Positions 41,937 through 50,461 of a DNA stretch of 64,000 nucleotides are shown here, one piece after another. The notes beneath the pieces were generated by a model. The model was not told the DNA's origin. It searched no databases and worked only from the letters and a program-made list of their open reading frames with translations. The position numbers were made by a program, and so were the translations under genes. The stretch lies in the NCBI RefSeq assembly GCF_049965695.1, contig NZ_JBMFWB010000003.1:1-64000 (forward strand). The letters run 5' to 3'. The stretch's first letter is position 1; every line of letters starts with the position of its first letter. The stretch is from Athalassotoga sp049965695. Its GTDB lineage: Bacteria; Thermotogota; Thermotogae; Mesoaciditogales; Mesoaciditogaceae.

Positions 41937-43220
41937 TTATTCAATAGAATCCTTTAAAAGTCTCTTACTCAAAGGCCTAACCCACAGAGTTTCAATTATG
42001 ACGGACTCCAAAACGGTTATAACCGTCGCGGCCAGTATAACTTCACCCCACTGGGTTAAAACCGGATTTTTGTACATTATTCCAAGGCTAAGCGGCAGGC
42101 CGGCAAGTGCGGATGGGACAACTCCTCTCGGCCCTTCAAGTGAAATGAAGAGATATTCTTTGGCGCTCCATTTTCTCAAAGGCAATACCGTAAGGCCGGC
42201 AATAGGTCTTGCCACGAAAACCACAATCAAAGCAACGATTGATCCCATAATCAGGGCCGATCCGAAAACATTCAAATCCACAGTTGCCCCTATGAGTATG
42301 AAGATGAAGACCGTCGCAAAATCGGAAAGAATTTCGTTGAAGTGCAATTCCGATTCCATAAGATCACCGAATTTTTTCGATTCGCCGTTTTTCTTAAAGA
42401 AGATATCGTGATTCCCCCAAACTATGCCGATTGTTGTTGCAACGAGATAACCCGAAGCCTGAGCCCATTCACCTATCAAAAATCCACCGAAAGCCAGGGA
42501 AAGCGCGTATATTTCAGGAAAGGTATCGATTTTGAGTTTTCTTGCGATCCAGTATCCAACAATCCCCAAAATCACACCTATCACAACCGAGATGCCTATT
42601 TCGTACAGAAAAAATATCACGGCTGCAGGATAAAGCGTTGTGTATTTCGCTATTGCCTCTATGAACTGAGCGCTTGAGGCCTGAGGTACGGCAAGTGCCA
42701 CAGCAAGCACTGTCAAAACTATCCCAAGAGGATCGTTAAAGATTGATTCGGTCACTATAACGGTCCTTATGTTTTCGTTGACTTTGTTCTGCTTGAAAAG
42801 CGGTATCAAAGTTGCCGGATCTGTGGCCGAAATGATGGCACCAAATAAAAAGCCTGCAAGAAACGGAAGATGAAAGAATAGAGAAAAGAAGAGACCTGCA
42901 ACTATCGCAGTCACAAAAAGTCCTACCGTATCGAGAATACCTATGGTCGCCATGTGCTTTTTAAGCAATGGCCATTTGAGGTTGTGACCTTCCGCGAAAA
43001 GGATTATCACAAGTCCTATAACCCTGACATAATTGAAAAGCGTTGTCGCATTGCCGCGGCCTATGAAACCGAGTACAGGGCCAAAGATGATACCCAGCAC
43101 GATGAGGATTGGGATTGAGGAAATATTAACTTTCTTGCTGAGGAAGAAGGTGATAAAGCCTAACGTCATAACAACGACAAGTGAAAATATAATTAGATCC
43201 ACGTGAGACAAAAAGATCAT
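41937..43220 (-). CDS. Monovalent cation:proton antiporter, CPA1/CPA2 type
   Basis: This 427-residue protein has about 12 membrane segments. FGAIISATDPATLIPLF with its Asp and VTESIFNDPLGIVLTV with the paired Asn-Asp are the ion-binding motifs of NhaP/NhaK-type CPA1 antiporters. PEIYALSLAFGGFLIGEWAQASGYLVATTIG and ARPIAGLTVLP also fit. It exchanges Na+ or K+ for H+. As the first gene of the operon it links ion homeostasis to the redox pump. The ATG abuts AAGGGG directly, so a TTG nine bases downstream may be the real start. Confidence 0.9.
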   Translation of the reverse strand: MIFLSHVDLIIFSLVVVMTLGFITFFLSKKVNISSIPILIVLGIIFGPVLGFIGRGNATTLFNYVRVIGLVIILFAEGHNLKWPLLKKHMATIGILDTVGLFVTAIVAGLFFSLFFHLPFLAGFLFGAIISATDPATLIPLFKQNKVNENIRTVIVTESIFNDPLGIVLTVLAVALAVPQASSAQFIEAIAKYTTLYPAAVIFFLYEIGISVVIGVILGIVGYWIARKLKIDTFPEIYALSLAFGGFLIGEWAQASGYLVATTIGIVWGNHDIFFKKNGESKKFGDLMESELHFNEILSDFATVFIFILIGATVDLNVFGSALIMGSIVALIVVFVARPIAGLTVLPLRKWSAKEYLFISLEGPRGVVPSALAGLPLSLGIMYKNPVLTQWGEVILAATVITVLESVIIETLWVRPLSKRLLKDSIE

Positions 43221-43274
43221 CCCCTTATATGATTTTTGTGATTTTTTACACTAATACTTCTCTATCTAAAAATG

Positions 43275-43302
43275 ATTATATACCATATATAGGTATTTTC
43301 AA
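43275..43302 (-). promoter_or_regulatory. Promoter of the 15-kb Mrp-Mbx-Nfn operon
   Basis: On the minus strand TTGAAA (43297-43302), a 16-base spacer and TATAAT (43275-43280) lie about 55 bases before the first gene. The spacer contains the near-palindrome CCTATATATGG. Confidence 0.65.
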
Positions 43303-43333
43303 AATCAAATGTCAAAGGCTCAAATTTGTCGGT

Positions 43334-43475
43334 CACCTCGCGGCATCATGCTCTCCGCCTCCGTCCGCCTTTTCCACGCGTCACGCGTTACTGATCACTC
43401 ATTACGCGTCACTGTTTTGTTTTTGCCATAGGCTATTTGCCATTCGCCATATGCTGCTTTCTTTCTCCAATCCCT
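43334..43475. repeat. Composite intergenic repeat, reverse of 19110-19240
   Basis: 43334-43375 is, in reverse, nearly identical to 19198-19239 (core fragment with GGCGGACGGAGGCGG). ACGCGTCACGCGTTACTGATCACTC, then GCCATAGGCTATTTGCCATTCGCC and CTCCAATCCCTAA follow. The rest of 43221-43333 holds only the operon promoter. Confidence 0.7.
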
Positions 43476-43478
43476 AAC

Positions 43479-43533
43479 TTGACTTGATCCTTTCTAATAT
43501 GTTATTCTATTTATAGAAAATCATTTTCTATAA
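43479..43533 (+). promoter_or_regulatory. znuA promoter with perfect 23-bp palindromic operator
   Basis: TTGACT (43479-43484) is followed by a TATTCT -10 (43503-43508, spacer 18). Right behind it lies TTATAGAAAAT-C-ATTTTCTATAA (43511-43533), a perfect 11-1-11 palindrome. It would cover the transcription start. Position, symmetry and A/T-rich arms suit a Fur-family repressor such as Zur. DtxR/MntR-type is the alternative. Confidence 0.8.
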
Positions 43534-43547
43534 AGAGGGGAGAACCG

Positions 43548-44381
43548 ATGAAAATCAAAATTTTGTTAATTTTTTTATTTGCTGTCGGAATTTTGGCCTT
43601 TGGAAAGTTAAGCGTAATTACCACAATTCCACCGTTAGGCTATATGGTCTCTACCGTTGGCGGGAGTGCCGTTGAGGTAAGTGTGCTTGAAAAGCCGGGA
43701 GATAATCCTCATAATTTCAATCTCACACCCCAGCAGGCCGTATACATTTCTAAATCAGATGTATTTGTAGATTTGGGCCTTGAAGAAGATGCCTGGATAG
43801 GCGATAGGGTGAAAGCGATAAATCCTTCGGTAAAGGTCGTGGATGCCACACAGAATCTCTCCCAGTTTTTAATAGGGGAAAACGGATCGTATAATCCTCA
43901 CGTCTGGCTTGATGTGAAACTATACGAGATGATGACCATCAACGTTTACGATGCCCTTGTAAAGGCCGATCCGAAAGATCAAGCGATTTTTTGCGTAAAC
44001 TTTGGCAAGTTCATCCTATCACTGAATCAACTTAACGAACAAATAACAACTCGACTCGATGCTGTAAAGGGCAAGCCGTTTGTCGCGCAACATCCGGCAT
44101 GGGATTATTTTGCCCGCGCATATGGACTTGGTAGGGAATATTCCCTCGAAAATGATGCAGGCCAATCGATAGGACCTCAAGATTATCAAAAAATCATAGA
44201 TGCGATGAAGAAATACGGTATAAGGTCGATAATAGGAGATCCCGTCACGCCTTCAAAATTAGCAGATCAATTGTCAAATCAAACAGGTGCAAAGGTAATA
44301 AGCATAAATCCGATCTTCACTTTTAACTATTTTGATCTCATGAACGCAATAACAAATGGATTTTTAGAGGCTCTGAAATGA
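43548..44381 (+). CDS. znuA: Zinc/manganese ABC transporter, substrate-binding protein
   Basis: The 277-residue protein has a signal peptide (about 18 residues, ending LAFG) and the cluster A-I fold. Metal ligands appear to be His55 (DNPHNF), His118 (NPHVWLD), His182 (AQHPAWDY) and Asp231 (GDPVTPS). A three-His plus acid set favours zinc, but manganese or iron is not excluded. The His-rich loop of some ZnuA proteins is short here. It captures the metal outside the membrane for ZnuBC and is headed by the palindromic operator. Confidence 0.88.
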   Translation: MKIKILLIFLFAVGILAFGKLSVITTIPPLGYMVSTVGGSAVEVSVLEKPGDNPHNFNLTPQQAVYISKSDVFVDLGLEEDAWIGDRVKAINPSVKVVDATQNLSQFLIGENGSYNPHVWLDVKLYEMMTINVYDALVKADPKDQAIFCVNFGKFILSLNQLNEQITTRLDAVKGKPFVAQHPAWDYFARAYGLGREYSLENDAGQSIGPQDYQKIIDAMKKYGIRSIIGDPVTPSKLADQLSNQTGAKVISINPIFTFNYFDLMNAITNGFLEALK

Positions 44382-45121
44382 TAAAGATAGACTCTTTGAC
44401 TGTAAGATATGATGAAATAGAGGCCCTTTCAAATCTTTCGTTAACACTTGAAGATGTCAAGTTTCACGCGATTATGGGACCTAACGGCGGCGGAAAGACG
44501 ACGTTTATAAAAGCACTTGTCGGGCTGTTGCCTTACGAAGGAAAGATCGAGATAGACGGTATCGAACACAAACAATACCTTAAAAGAAATTCGATAGGTT
44601 ATCTTGCCCAAAGAGGATCTCAATTTTCGTCATTTCCGATAACAGCCCTTGAGGTTGTCGAAATGGGAAGGTATAGATTCAAAGAGTCCAAAAAATTGCG
44701 AAAGCAGAAGGCTTTTGAATTCCTCAAAGTGTTAGAGATGGAGAATTTTGCAGATAAAAGCATAGAGGAATTGAGCGGTGGCCAGCAGCAAAGGGTGCTT
44801 ATGGCAAGATCGCTTGCGACGGAATCAAAAATTCTTGTCTTAGACGAACCCTTAACCGGCATGGATCCGAAGGCCCAATCTTTGTTTTACGATATGATAA
44901 AGCGTATAAAAGATGAATTCAAATTGACGATCATAATGTCAAGCCACGATGTCGGGTTTACTTCCGAGTACGCCGACAACATCGTGTGTATAAACAGAGA
45001 ACTTGTACCTCATGACAAATCGGCAAAAGTTTTGAGTTGCACGGAAGTGTCTCAACTTTACGGTCCAAAAATAGGGATGGTGGAGCATCACCATCTGCAT
45101 TCGGAAAAAGACGATGTTTGA
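44378..45121 (+). CDS. znuC: Zinc/manganese ABC transporter, ATPase
   Basis: The 247-residue ATPase has Walker A GPNGGGKTT, Q-loop YLAQRGS, signature ELSGGQQQRVLMARSLA, Walker B ILVLDEPLTG and the switch His in SSHD. A His-His-His cluster (EHHHLH) near the C-terminus may sense metal. It overlaps znuA by 4 and znuB by 8 bases. Confidence 0.92.
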   Translation: MIKIDSLTVRYDEIEALSNLSLTLEDVKFHAIMGPNGGGKTTFIKALVGLLPYEGKIEIDGIEHKQYLKRNSIGYLAQRGSQFSSFPITALEVVEMGRYRFKESKKLRKQKAFEFLKVLEMENFADKSIEELSGGQQQRVLMARSLATESKILVLDEPLTGMDPKAQSLFYDMIKRIKDEFKLTIIMSSHDVGFTSEYADNIVCINRELVPHDKSAKVLSCTEVSQLYGPKIGMVEHHHLHSEKDDV

Positions 45122-45974
45122 CTTTTTTGGCCTTTTCTTCATACAAAGAGCCTTTATAATAGGATCGATTATCGCCGTCGTGGGAGGGTTGATAGGGCCT
45201 TTCGTGTTTTACAGGAAAATGGCTTTTATGGGCGTTGGCATCGCCCACGGTACATTTGCGGGCATAGCGCTTGGCATATTGATAGGGGTTTCTCCTTTGC
45301 CGGTGGCCATAATTTTTGCAATAGGTTTGGGGATCTTCATCGGCTTTATAAGCAAGACGGGTAAAATATCCGAAGACGTTTCGATAGGAATACTCTTTTC
45401 TTTTGCGATGGGACTGGGAATCTTTTTGATAAGCATATCTCCGGGCTACCATACGGATATAATGGGTTATCTTTTTGGCGATATACTTGCCATTTCGAAT
45501 TACGATATGTATCTTGCCATCATCGTTTTGATACTCGTCTTTTTATGGTACATGATAAGATCCCGTCAGATGAAATACATGACCTTCGACGAGGATTTCG
45601 CAAAAATATCCGGTGTGCCGGTCGGCATAGATTATTACATTTTCATGGCACTGATCTCGCTTGTGATAGTTATCATAGTCAATTTTGTGGGGGTCATTTT
45701 GGCAAGTTCAATAATAATAGCGCCTGCCGCTGCTTCAAAGTTGGTTGTTAAAAGGTTCTCCGCCATGGTCATTTTATCAATGATATTTGGGGAAATTGCC
45801 ATATTTTCAGGAATAACTTTCTCTTACTATTTGAATATTTCTTCCGGACCTTCGATAGTCTTCTTCATAACCTTTGTCTTCATTTTAAGCCTGATATTCA
45901 ACAAAATAAAGCGTGCATTTAACAAAAAACGCGCATATGACCTGAAAAACAACACGTGGCAAAGAAATGTTTGA
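45114..45974 (+). CDS. znuB: Zinc/manganese ABC transporter, permease
   Basis: The 286-residue protein has about eight or nine membrane helices with the ABC-3 family signature GDILAISNYDMYL and the segments MGVGIAHGTFAGIALG and GVILASSIIIAPAAASKL. It starts at ATG 45114, inside the end of znuC. The tail is basic and cytoplasmic. Confidence 0.92.
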   Translation: MFDFFGLFFIQRAFIIGSIIAVVGGLIGPFVFYRKMAFMGVGIAHGTFAGIALGILIGVSPLPVAIIFAIGLGIFIGFISKTGKISEDVSIGILFSFAMGLGIFLISISPGYHTDIMGYLFGDILAISNYDMYLAIIVLILVFLWYMIRSRQMKYMTFDEDFAKISGVPVGIDYYIFMALISLVIVIIVNFVGVILASSIIIAPAAASKLVVKRFSAMVILSMIFGEIAIFSGITFSYYLNISSGPSIVFFITFVFILSLIFNKIKRAFNKKRAYDLKNNTWQRNV

Positions 45975-45978
45975 ACGC

Positions 45979-46008
45979 TTGAAATGCAAATATGTTGTAT
46001 GGTAGAAT
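45979..46008 (+). promoter_or_regulatory. tRNA-Gln promoter
   Basis: TTGAAA (45979-45984), an 18-base spacer and TAGAAT (46003-46008) lie 12 bases before the tRNA. Confidence 0.65.
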
Positions 46009-46020
46009 ATAACTTGTCAT

Positions 46021-46094
46021 TGCGCGGTTGTGTAATGGTAGCACACGGGACTTTGGATCCCGGCGTGGAGGTTCGAATCCTCCCCGCGCAACCA
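46021..46094 (+). tRNA. tRNA-Gln (anticodon TTG)
   Basis: The acceptor stem pairs TGCGCGG with CCGCGCA. The anticodon stem is CGGGA/TCCCG with loop CTTTGGA (anticodon TTG). The T arm has GGTTCGAATCC, and CCA is encoded. U1-A72 pairing is usual for bacterial tRNA-Gln. It is convergent with the MutS-like gene, ending 2 bases before that gene's stop. Confidence 0.96.
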
Positions 46095-46096
46095 GA

Positions 46097-47614
46097 TTAG
46101 CGGTTTTCAAAATTATTCTCTAAAAATTCTCTGGCTTTTTCAACTATCTCCGCGGGCAATCCGAGTATTCCCGCTATTTTTATCGCATCACCGTAATTTA
46201 CGATATCGCCGTTTATGAGATGATGATTTATCTTGGAATTCAAATTTCGGGCGTTTATTTCGCCTTCAAAATTTATCATACCTATCGTATATTTGTCACA
46301 TTTAACCTTTTCTATCGTACGTCTGAAATGTGTTACCATCACCGAAAAATGCTTCGAATATGAAAGATATTCCGCAAGAGCCGTGGCAAGTGCTTCCCCT
46401 TCGTATGGATTTGTGCCGGATCCAAATTCGTCTACCAAGATCAACCCTTTTCTGTTCATCTTCAAAGTATCCGACATCCTGTCTATTTGGCTTGCAAATC
46501 CTGAAAGGCCCAAACTTTGAGATGAAGATCCGACAAATCTTACCCAATCTATTTCAGGCAAAACGGCGGATTTTGCTGGCACTAAAAAGCCGTGCATTGC
46601 CAGCGCACATGAAATGGCCAGAGTTCTGAGCACGGTTGTTTTTCCGCCCATGTTGGGGCCGAAGATCATGGTCAATCCTTGAGAAAATTTTCCACTTAGG
46701 GGGACGTATTCAAAATTATCTTTTTTAACGAGATTTGAGACAACCGGATGAAAAGATTCTTCAAGATTTATTTCTTTTCCGAATTGAGGGAACACATATC
46801 CGTCCTTGATGGCTTTGACTCGCGCCAAGGCAACGTCAAAGTCCGCTATTTTTTTTATCTCTGCTTTTATAAGCGTTATCCACTGTTCGACCGCTTTTGA
46901 AAGGCGTTTTATCTCTTCGTCTTCTGCAATTTTTATCTCTTCTTCGAGTGCGTGAAGTTCATTTTCTTTGACCATTATTTCCTCGGTCGGCCTTACGACA
47001 AGGGTATAAGTTTTCATCCCTTCTCTTTCGATCATGACAAAGTTTGAATCGATAAGTGCTCCGGCTTTATCCCTTTCGATCACAAAACGTCTGTCACCAA
47101 GGTCGAAATTGAATTTTTCCGAGATGAATTTAATCCTTTCTTTGTAAAGTCCGTCTATTCTTCTTTTGAGGCTTTTGTGTTTCTCTATCAAAGCATCGAT
47201 CAATTCATTTTCAGGCATAAAAGAAAATGATCCGCTTTGTTTGGGATCGAGTAATTCCCACAACTCATCGAGATCTCCAAAAAAATCGGCGACGCATCCG
47301 GAAAGTTGTTTGAGTATTTTATGATGATGCACGAATCTTTTTATCTCGAAGAGATCAACGTCTGTCGATGTGCCGTTTTCTATCGATAACATGCTGCCGG
47401 ATATTTCATGAAAATCTCGAAGGATATTTTCGATTCTGACGCGATTGTATTCGCATGCTTTCACCTTTGAAAGGAATTCAAAGTGACCACGAAGTTCTTC
47501 TCCTTTCAAAGGCAAAAGATTGGCGCTGATTCCAAACACACTTACAGGTTTATAAAAAGACACAACTTCATCAAAAAAACAAAATCTTTTCGTTTCTTCG
47601 TCTATGAATTCCAC
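46097..47614 (-). CDS. MutS-related ATPase lacking the mismatch-recognition domain
   Basis: This 505-residue protein keeps the MutS core and ATPase: Walker A GPNMGGKTTVLRTLA, SSSQSLGLSGFASQI, Walker B GLILVDEFGSGTNPYEG and the His in MVTHF. N-terminal mismatch-binding (FxE) and connector domains are missing, and no Smr nuclease domain is present. It resembles the small MutS-like proteins often found beside amino-acid or nucleotide catabolism genes, not MutS or MutS2. A function in mismatch repair is unlikely. It lies two bases from the M32 peptidase gene. Confidence 0.85.
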   Translation of the reverse strand: MEFIDEETKRFCFFDEVVSFYKPVSVFGISANLLPLKGEELRGHFEFLSKVKACEYNRVRIENILRDFHEISGSMLSIENGTSTDVDLFEIKRFVHHHKILKQLSGCVADFFGDLDELWELLDPKQSGSFSFMPENELIDALIEKHKSLKRRIDGLYKERIKFISEKFNFDLGDRRFVIERDKAGALIDSNFVMIEREGMKTYTLVVRPTEEIMVKENELHALEEEIKIAEDEEIKRLSKAVEQWITLIKAEIKKIADFDVALARVKAIKDGYVFPQFGKEINLEESFHPVVSNLVKKDNFEYVPLSGKFSQGLTMIFGPNMGGKTTVLRTLAISCALAMHGFLVPAKSAVLPEIDWVRFVGSSSQSLGLSGFASQIDRMSDTLKMNRKGLILVDEFGSGTNPYEGEALATALAEYLSYSKHFSVMVTHFRRTIEKVKCDKYTIGMINFEGEINARNLNSKINHHLINGDIVNYGDAIKIAGILGLPAEIVEKAREFLENNFENR

Positions 47615-47615
47615 T

Positions 47616-49109
47616 TCAGAAATATATCTTGGAGAATTTTTCCCTAACGTAATTCATGAAAAATTTATGGTTAAGCGGCTCTCCGGTAACTTTGATCAAA
47701 AGATCTTTCGGATCATACAGGGCACCGAATTTGTGTATTTTTTCTCTTTGCCACTCTCTCAACACCTTTAAGTTGCCATTCGCGATCTCTGAATCAAGAT
47801 TCGGGATCTCTTTTTTTGCGGTGAAAAAGAACTGCGATGCATAAAGATTCCCAAGCATATATGAAGGAAAATATCCAAGTTGTCCGCCTGACCAATGAAC
47901 GTCTTGAAGCACTCCGTGCGCATCGTCGGGTACGTCTATTCCAAGGTACGCTTTCATCTTTTCATTCCATACATCGGGCAGATCCGCGACCTTGATCCTA
48001 TCATTTATGAGGGCTTCTTCTATTTCAAACCTGACCATTATATGTAAATTGTAAGTTACCTCATCGGATTCGATTCTTATCAAAGAAGGTTTGGTAAGGT
48101 TAATTGCCCTGTAAAATTCGTCAGAAGAGACATTTTTGAACTGGGGAAAGATGTCGCACAATTTAGGAAAGAAAAAATTCCAGAACGGCTGCGATCTGCC
48201 AACAAGATTTTCCCATGTTCTTGATTGCGATTCATGGATTCCCATAGATGCTCCGCTGTAAATCGGCATCCATTTGTACGCTTCCGAAACGCCTTGCTCG
48301 TAGAGCGCATGACCTCCTTCGTGCATGGTGGAAAATAAAGCCGATGTCATATCGTCTAAATGATAATTCGTCGTGATTCTTACGTCTCCGAAACCCATTC
48401 CAATCGTAAATGGATGAACGGTTTCATCTATGCGACCGCCTTTGAAATCGTATCCCATCGCATCAAGTACTTCCCGGGACAATTTCTCCTGTGAACTTTT
48501 GTCAAAATTCCCGCTCAAAATCGATGTGTCGGGGGCTTTACCTTTTGAATTCAAATCTTTTATGAACGGAACGAGTTCTGCTTTCAGCCCTGCTATTATT
48601 TTGTTGAGATCTTTTGTCGTCATTGAAGGTTCGTAATCTTCGAGAAGGGCATCGTATTTGTTTTCTTCATAACCGTAGTATTCGACAAATTCTTTGAGAT
48701 ATCCGACTATTTCTTCAAGGTAGGGTTTAAATTTGGAAAAGTTAGATTCTGCTTTTGCTTCCTGCCATACGTTTTCTCCCTTCGAACAGGCAATGGTAAA
48801 TTTTTCAAACTTGTCCGGCGGTATGGCGGAGATGCGTCTGTATTCCTTCGTTACAAGGTAAACATTTCTCCTGTCTATTTCGCTCAATTTTTCGTTTACC
48901 TTGGGCCTGTTAAAATATTCGACAAAAGCAGCCATTTTGGGAGAGGTTCCCATATCGAACATCGTTCTTGCAAGTTTACCTGCAACCTCCGATCTATCCA
49001 TTGCGGCTTTGGGAGGCATTTTCGTTCTCATGTCCCATTCAACAAGGGCATAGGCTGCCTTGAACTTTGCTATTTCCTTGTTGTAATCGTAAAATTCTTT
49101 TATTTCCAT
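47616..49109 (-). CDS. M32-family metallocarboxypeptidase
   Basis: The 497-residue protein (from ATG 49109, eight bases after AGGGG) is a thermostable carboxypeptidase of the Taq type. The zinc motif is MHEGGHALYEQG, with HPFTIGMGFGDVRITT, GIHESQSRTWENLVGRS and RIESDEVTYNLHI nearby, all family markers. It removes C-terminal residues with wide specificity in the cytoplasm. It is probably co-transcribed with the amidohydrolase upstream. Confidence 0.95.
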   Translation of the reverse strand: MEIKEFYDYNKEIAKFKAAYALVEWDMRTKMPPKAAMDRSEVAGKLARTMFDMGTSPKMAAFVEYFNRPKVNEKLSEIDRRNVYLVTKEYRRISAIPPDKFEKFTIACSKGENVWQEAKAESNFSKFKPYLEEIVGYLKEFVEYYGYEENKYDALLEDYEPSMTTKDLNKIIAGLKAELVPFIKDLNSKGKAPDTSILSGNFDKSSQEKLSREVLDAMGYDFKGGRIDETVHPFTIGMGFGDVRITTNYHLDDMTSALFSTMHEGGHALYEQGVSEAYKWMPIYSGASMGIHESQSRTWENLVGRSQPFWNFFFPKLCDIFPQFKNVSSDEFYRAINLTKPSLIRIESDEVTYNLHIMVRFEIEEALINDRIKVADLPDVWNEKMKAYLGIDVPDDAHGVLQDVHWSGGQLGYFPSYMLGNLYASQFFFTAKKEIPNLDSEIANGNLKVLREWQREKIHKFGALYDPKDLLIKVTGEPLNHKFFMNYVREKFSKIYF

Positions 49110-49114
49110 TTCGA

Positions 49115-50461
49115 TCACCCCTTCAGCAATTTTCGTGATATCTCGTTTTGCCTCTTGATAAGATAATCTATGTCTTCAACCTTTAAATTCCCATCTTCAA
49201 CGATTACCCTTCCGTTTACCATGTTGAAATTCACTTTCTGCGCATCGCACATGATGATTGCCCCGACAGGATCGTCAAGACCTCCGGCAAATGCGAGTTT
49301 GTTCATGTCAAACATCACCAAATCAGCGGCCTTTCCAACTTCTATCGATCCTATGTAATCATCCATTCTCAGTACCCTTGCGCCGCCCATCGAAGCCATC
49401 TCGAGTGCCTCTTTCGGTGTCATGGCATCCGGCCCGTACTTTACCCTTTGAAGCAGCATGGCATTTCTTGCCTCTAAAATCATGTTGGAGGTATCGTTGG
49501 ATGCGCTACCGTCAATTCCAAGGGAAAGTCTCATACCTTTCATTTTGGAAATAGGTGCGATTCCGGAACCCAGTCTCATGTTTGAAGTCGGACAATGCGA
49601 GATCCCCACATCGTTTGCTTTCATCTTTTCAATGTCCCGATCACTCACATGGACCGTATGCGCAAACCACACCTGCGGGTTAAGCCAGCCTAACTTTTCC
49701 ATGTAATCGACGGGCCTGAGGCCAAACTTTTCAAGGCAAAATTCCTCTTCGTCTTTGGTTTCGGCAAGATGTGTGTGCAAAAGTACGCCATGCTTTTTAG
49801 CCATTTCAAGAGTTTTGATCATTAAAGATTCCGTAACGGAGAAAGGAGAGCATGGAGCAAGCGCTATTCTTGTCATTGCGTATTTCGATCTATCATGGTA
49901 TTTTGAAATGACCCTTTCGTATTCCGAAAGGATTTCATTTTCATCCTGCACGACAGAATCGGGAGGAAGTCCTCCGTCTTTTTTTGACATCGACATGGAT
50001 CCTCTTGTCGGATGAAATCTGAGGCCAACGTGTGAAACTCCTTTGATCTCCTCATCGAAGATCGCATTTCTGCCGTAAGGATAAAGGTAAAGCATATCGC
50101 TCGATGTTGTTACGCCGCTTAAGGCCATTTCACAGGATGCAATGGTTGCGCTCACGTATGAAGACTCTTCATCCAGATTTTTCCATATTTCGTAAAGATT
50201 GACAAGCCAATCGAACAATTTGGCACTCTGGACGGATTTAACATTCCTCGTTAAAGTTTGGTAAAAGTGATGATGTGTGTTTACAAAACCGGGAAGCATG
50301 ACCATGTTTGAACAATCGACGATCCTATCGAATTTCCCTTCGGGCTGAACTTTACCCACATAAGTTATAACGTTATCATCAACAACTACACATGCATCTT
50401 CAATTTCCCCTTGCTTTGAAAGTGTTTCGAGGAAATTTATGTCTTTGAAAAGGTACTTCAA
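49115..50461 (-). CDS. SsnA/chlorohydrolase-type amidohydrolase
   Basis: The 448-residue metal-dependent hydrolase has VNTHHHFYQTLTRN, LHTHLAETKDEEEF, WFAHTVHVSD and LGIDGSASND, the ligands of subtype-III amidohydrolases that deaminate purines, triazines or guanine. SsnA in purine-degrading bacteria and 8-oxoguanine deaminase are close patterns. The start is TTG 50461, overlapping the stop of the PLP enzyme. Neighbours (adenine deaminase, Mo-hydroxylase) favour a purine-like substrate. Confidence 0.85.
   Translation of the reverse strand: MKYLFKDINFLETLSKQGEIEDACVVVDDNVITYVGKVQPEGKFDRIVDCSNMVMLPGFVNTHHHFYQTLTRNVKSVQSAKLFDWLVNLYEIWKNLDEESSYVSATIASCEMALSGVTTSSDMLYLYPYGRNAIFDEEIKGVSHVGLRFHPTRGSMSMSKKDGGLPPDSVVQDENEILSEYERVISKYHDRSKYAMTRIALAPCSPFSVTESLMIKTLEMAKKHGVLLHTHLAETKDEEEFCLEKFGLRPVDYMEKLGWLNPQVWFAHTVHVSDRDIEKMKANDVGISHCPTSNMRLGSGIAPISKMKGMRLSLGIDGSASNDTSNMILEARNAMLLQRVKYGPDAMTPKEALEMASMGGARVLRMDDYIGSIEVGKAADLVMFDMNKLAFAGGLDDPVGAIIMCDAQKVNFNMVNGRVIVEDGNLKVEDIDYLIKRQNEISRKLLKG

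Noticed and set aside
43377..43440. Coding region in the gap before znuA
   Set aside because: The open frames there are translations of the repeat words and lack ribosome sites.
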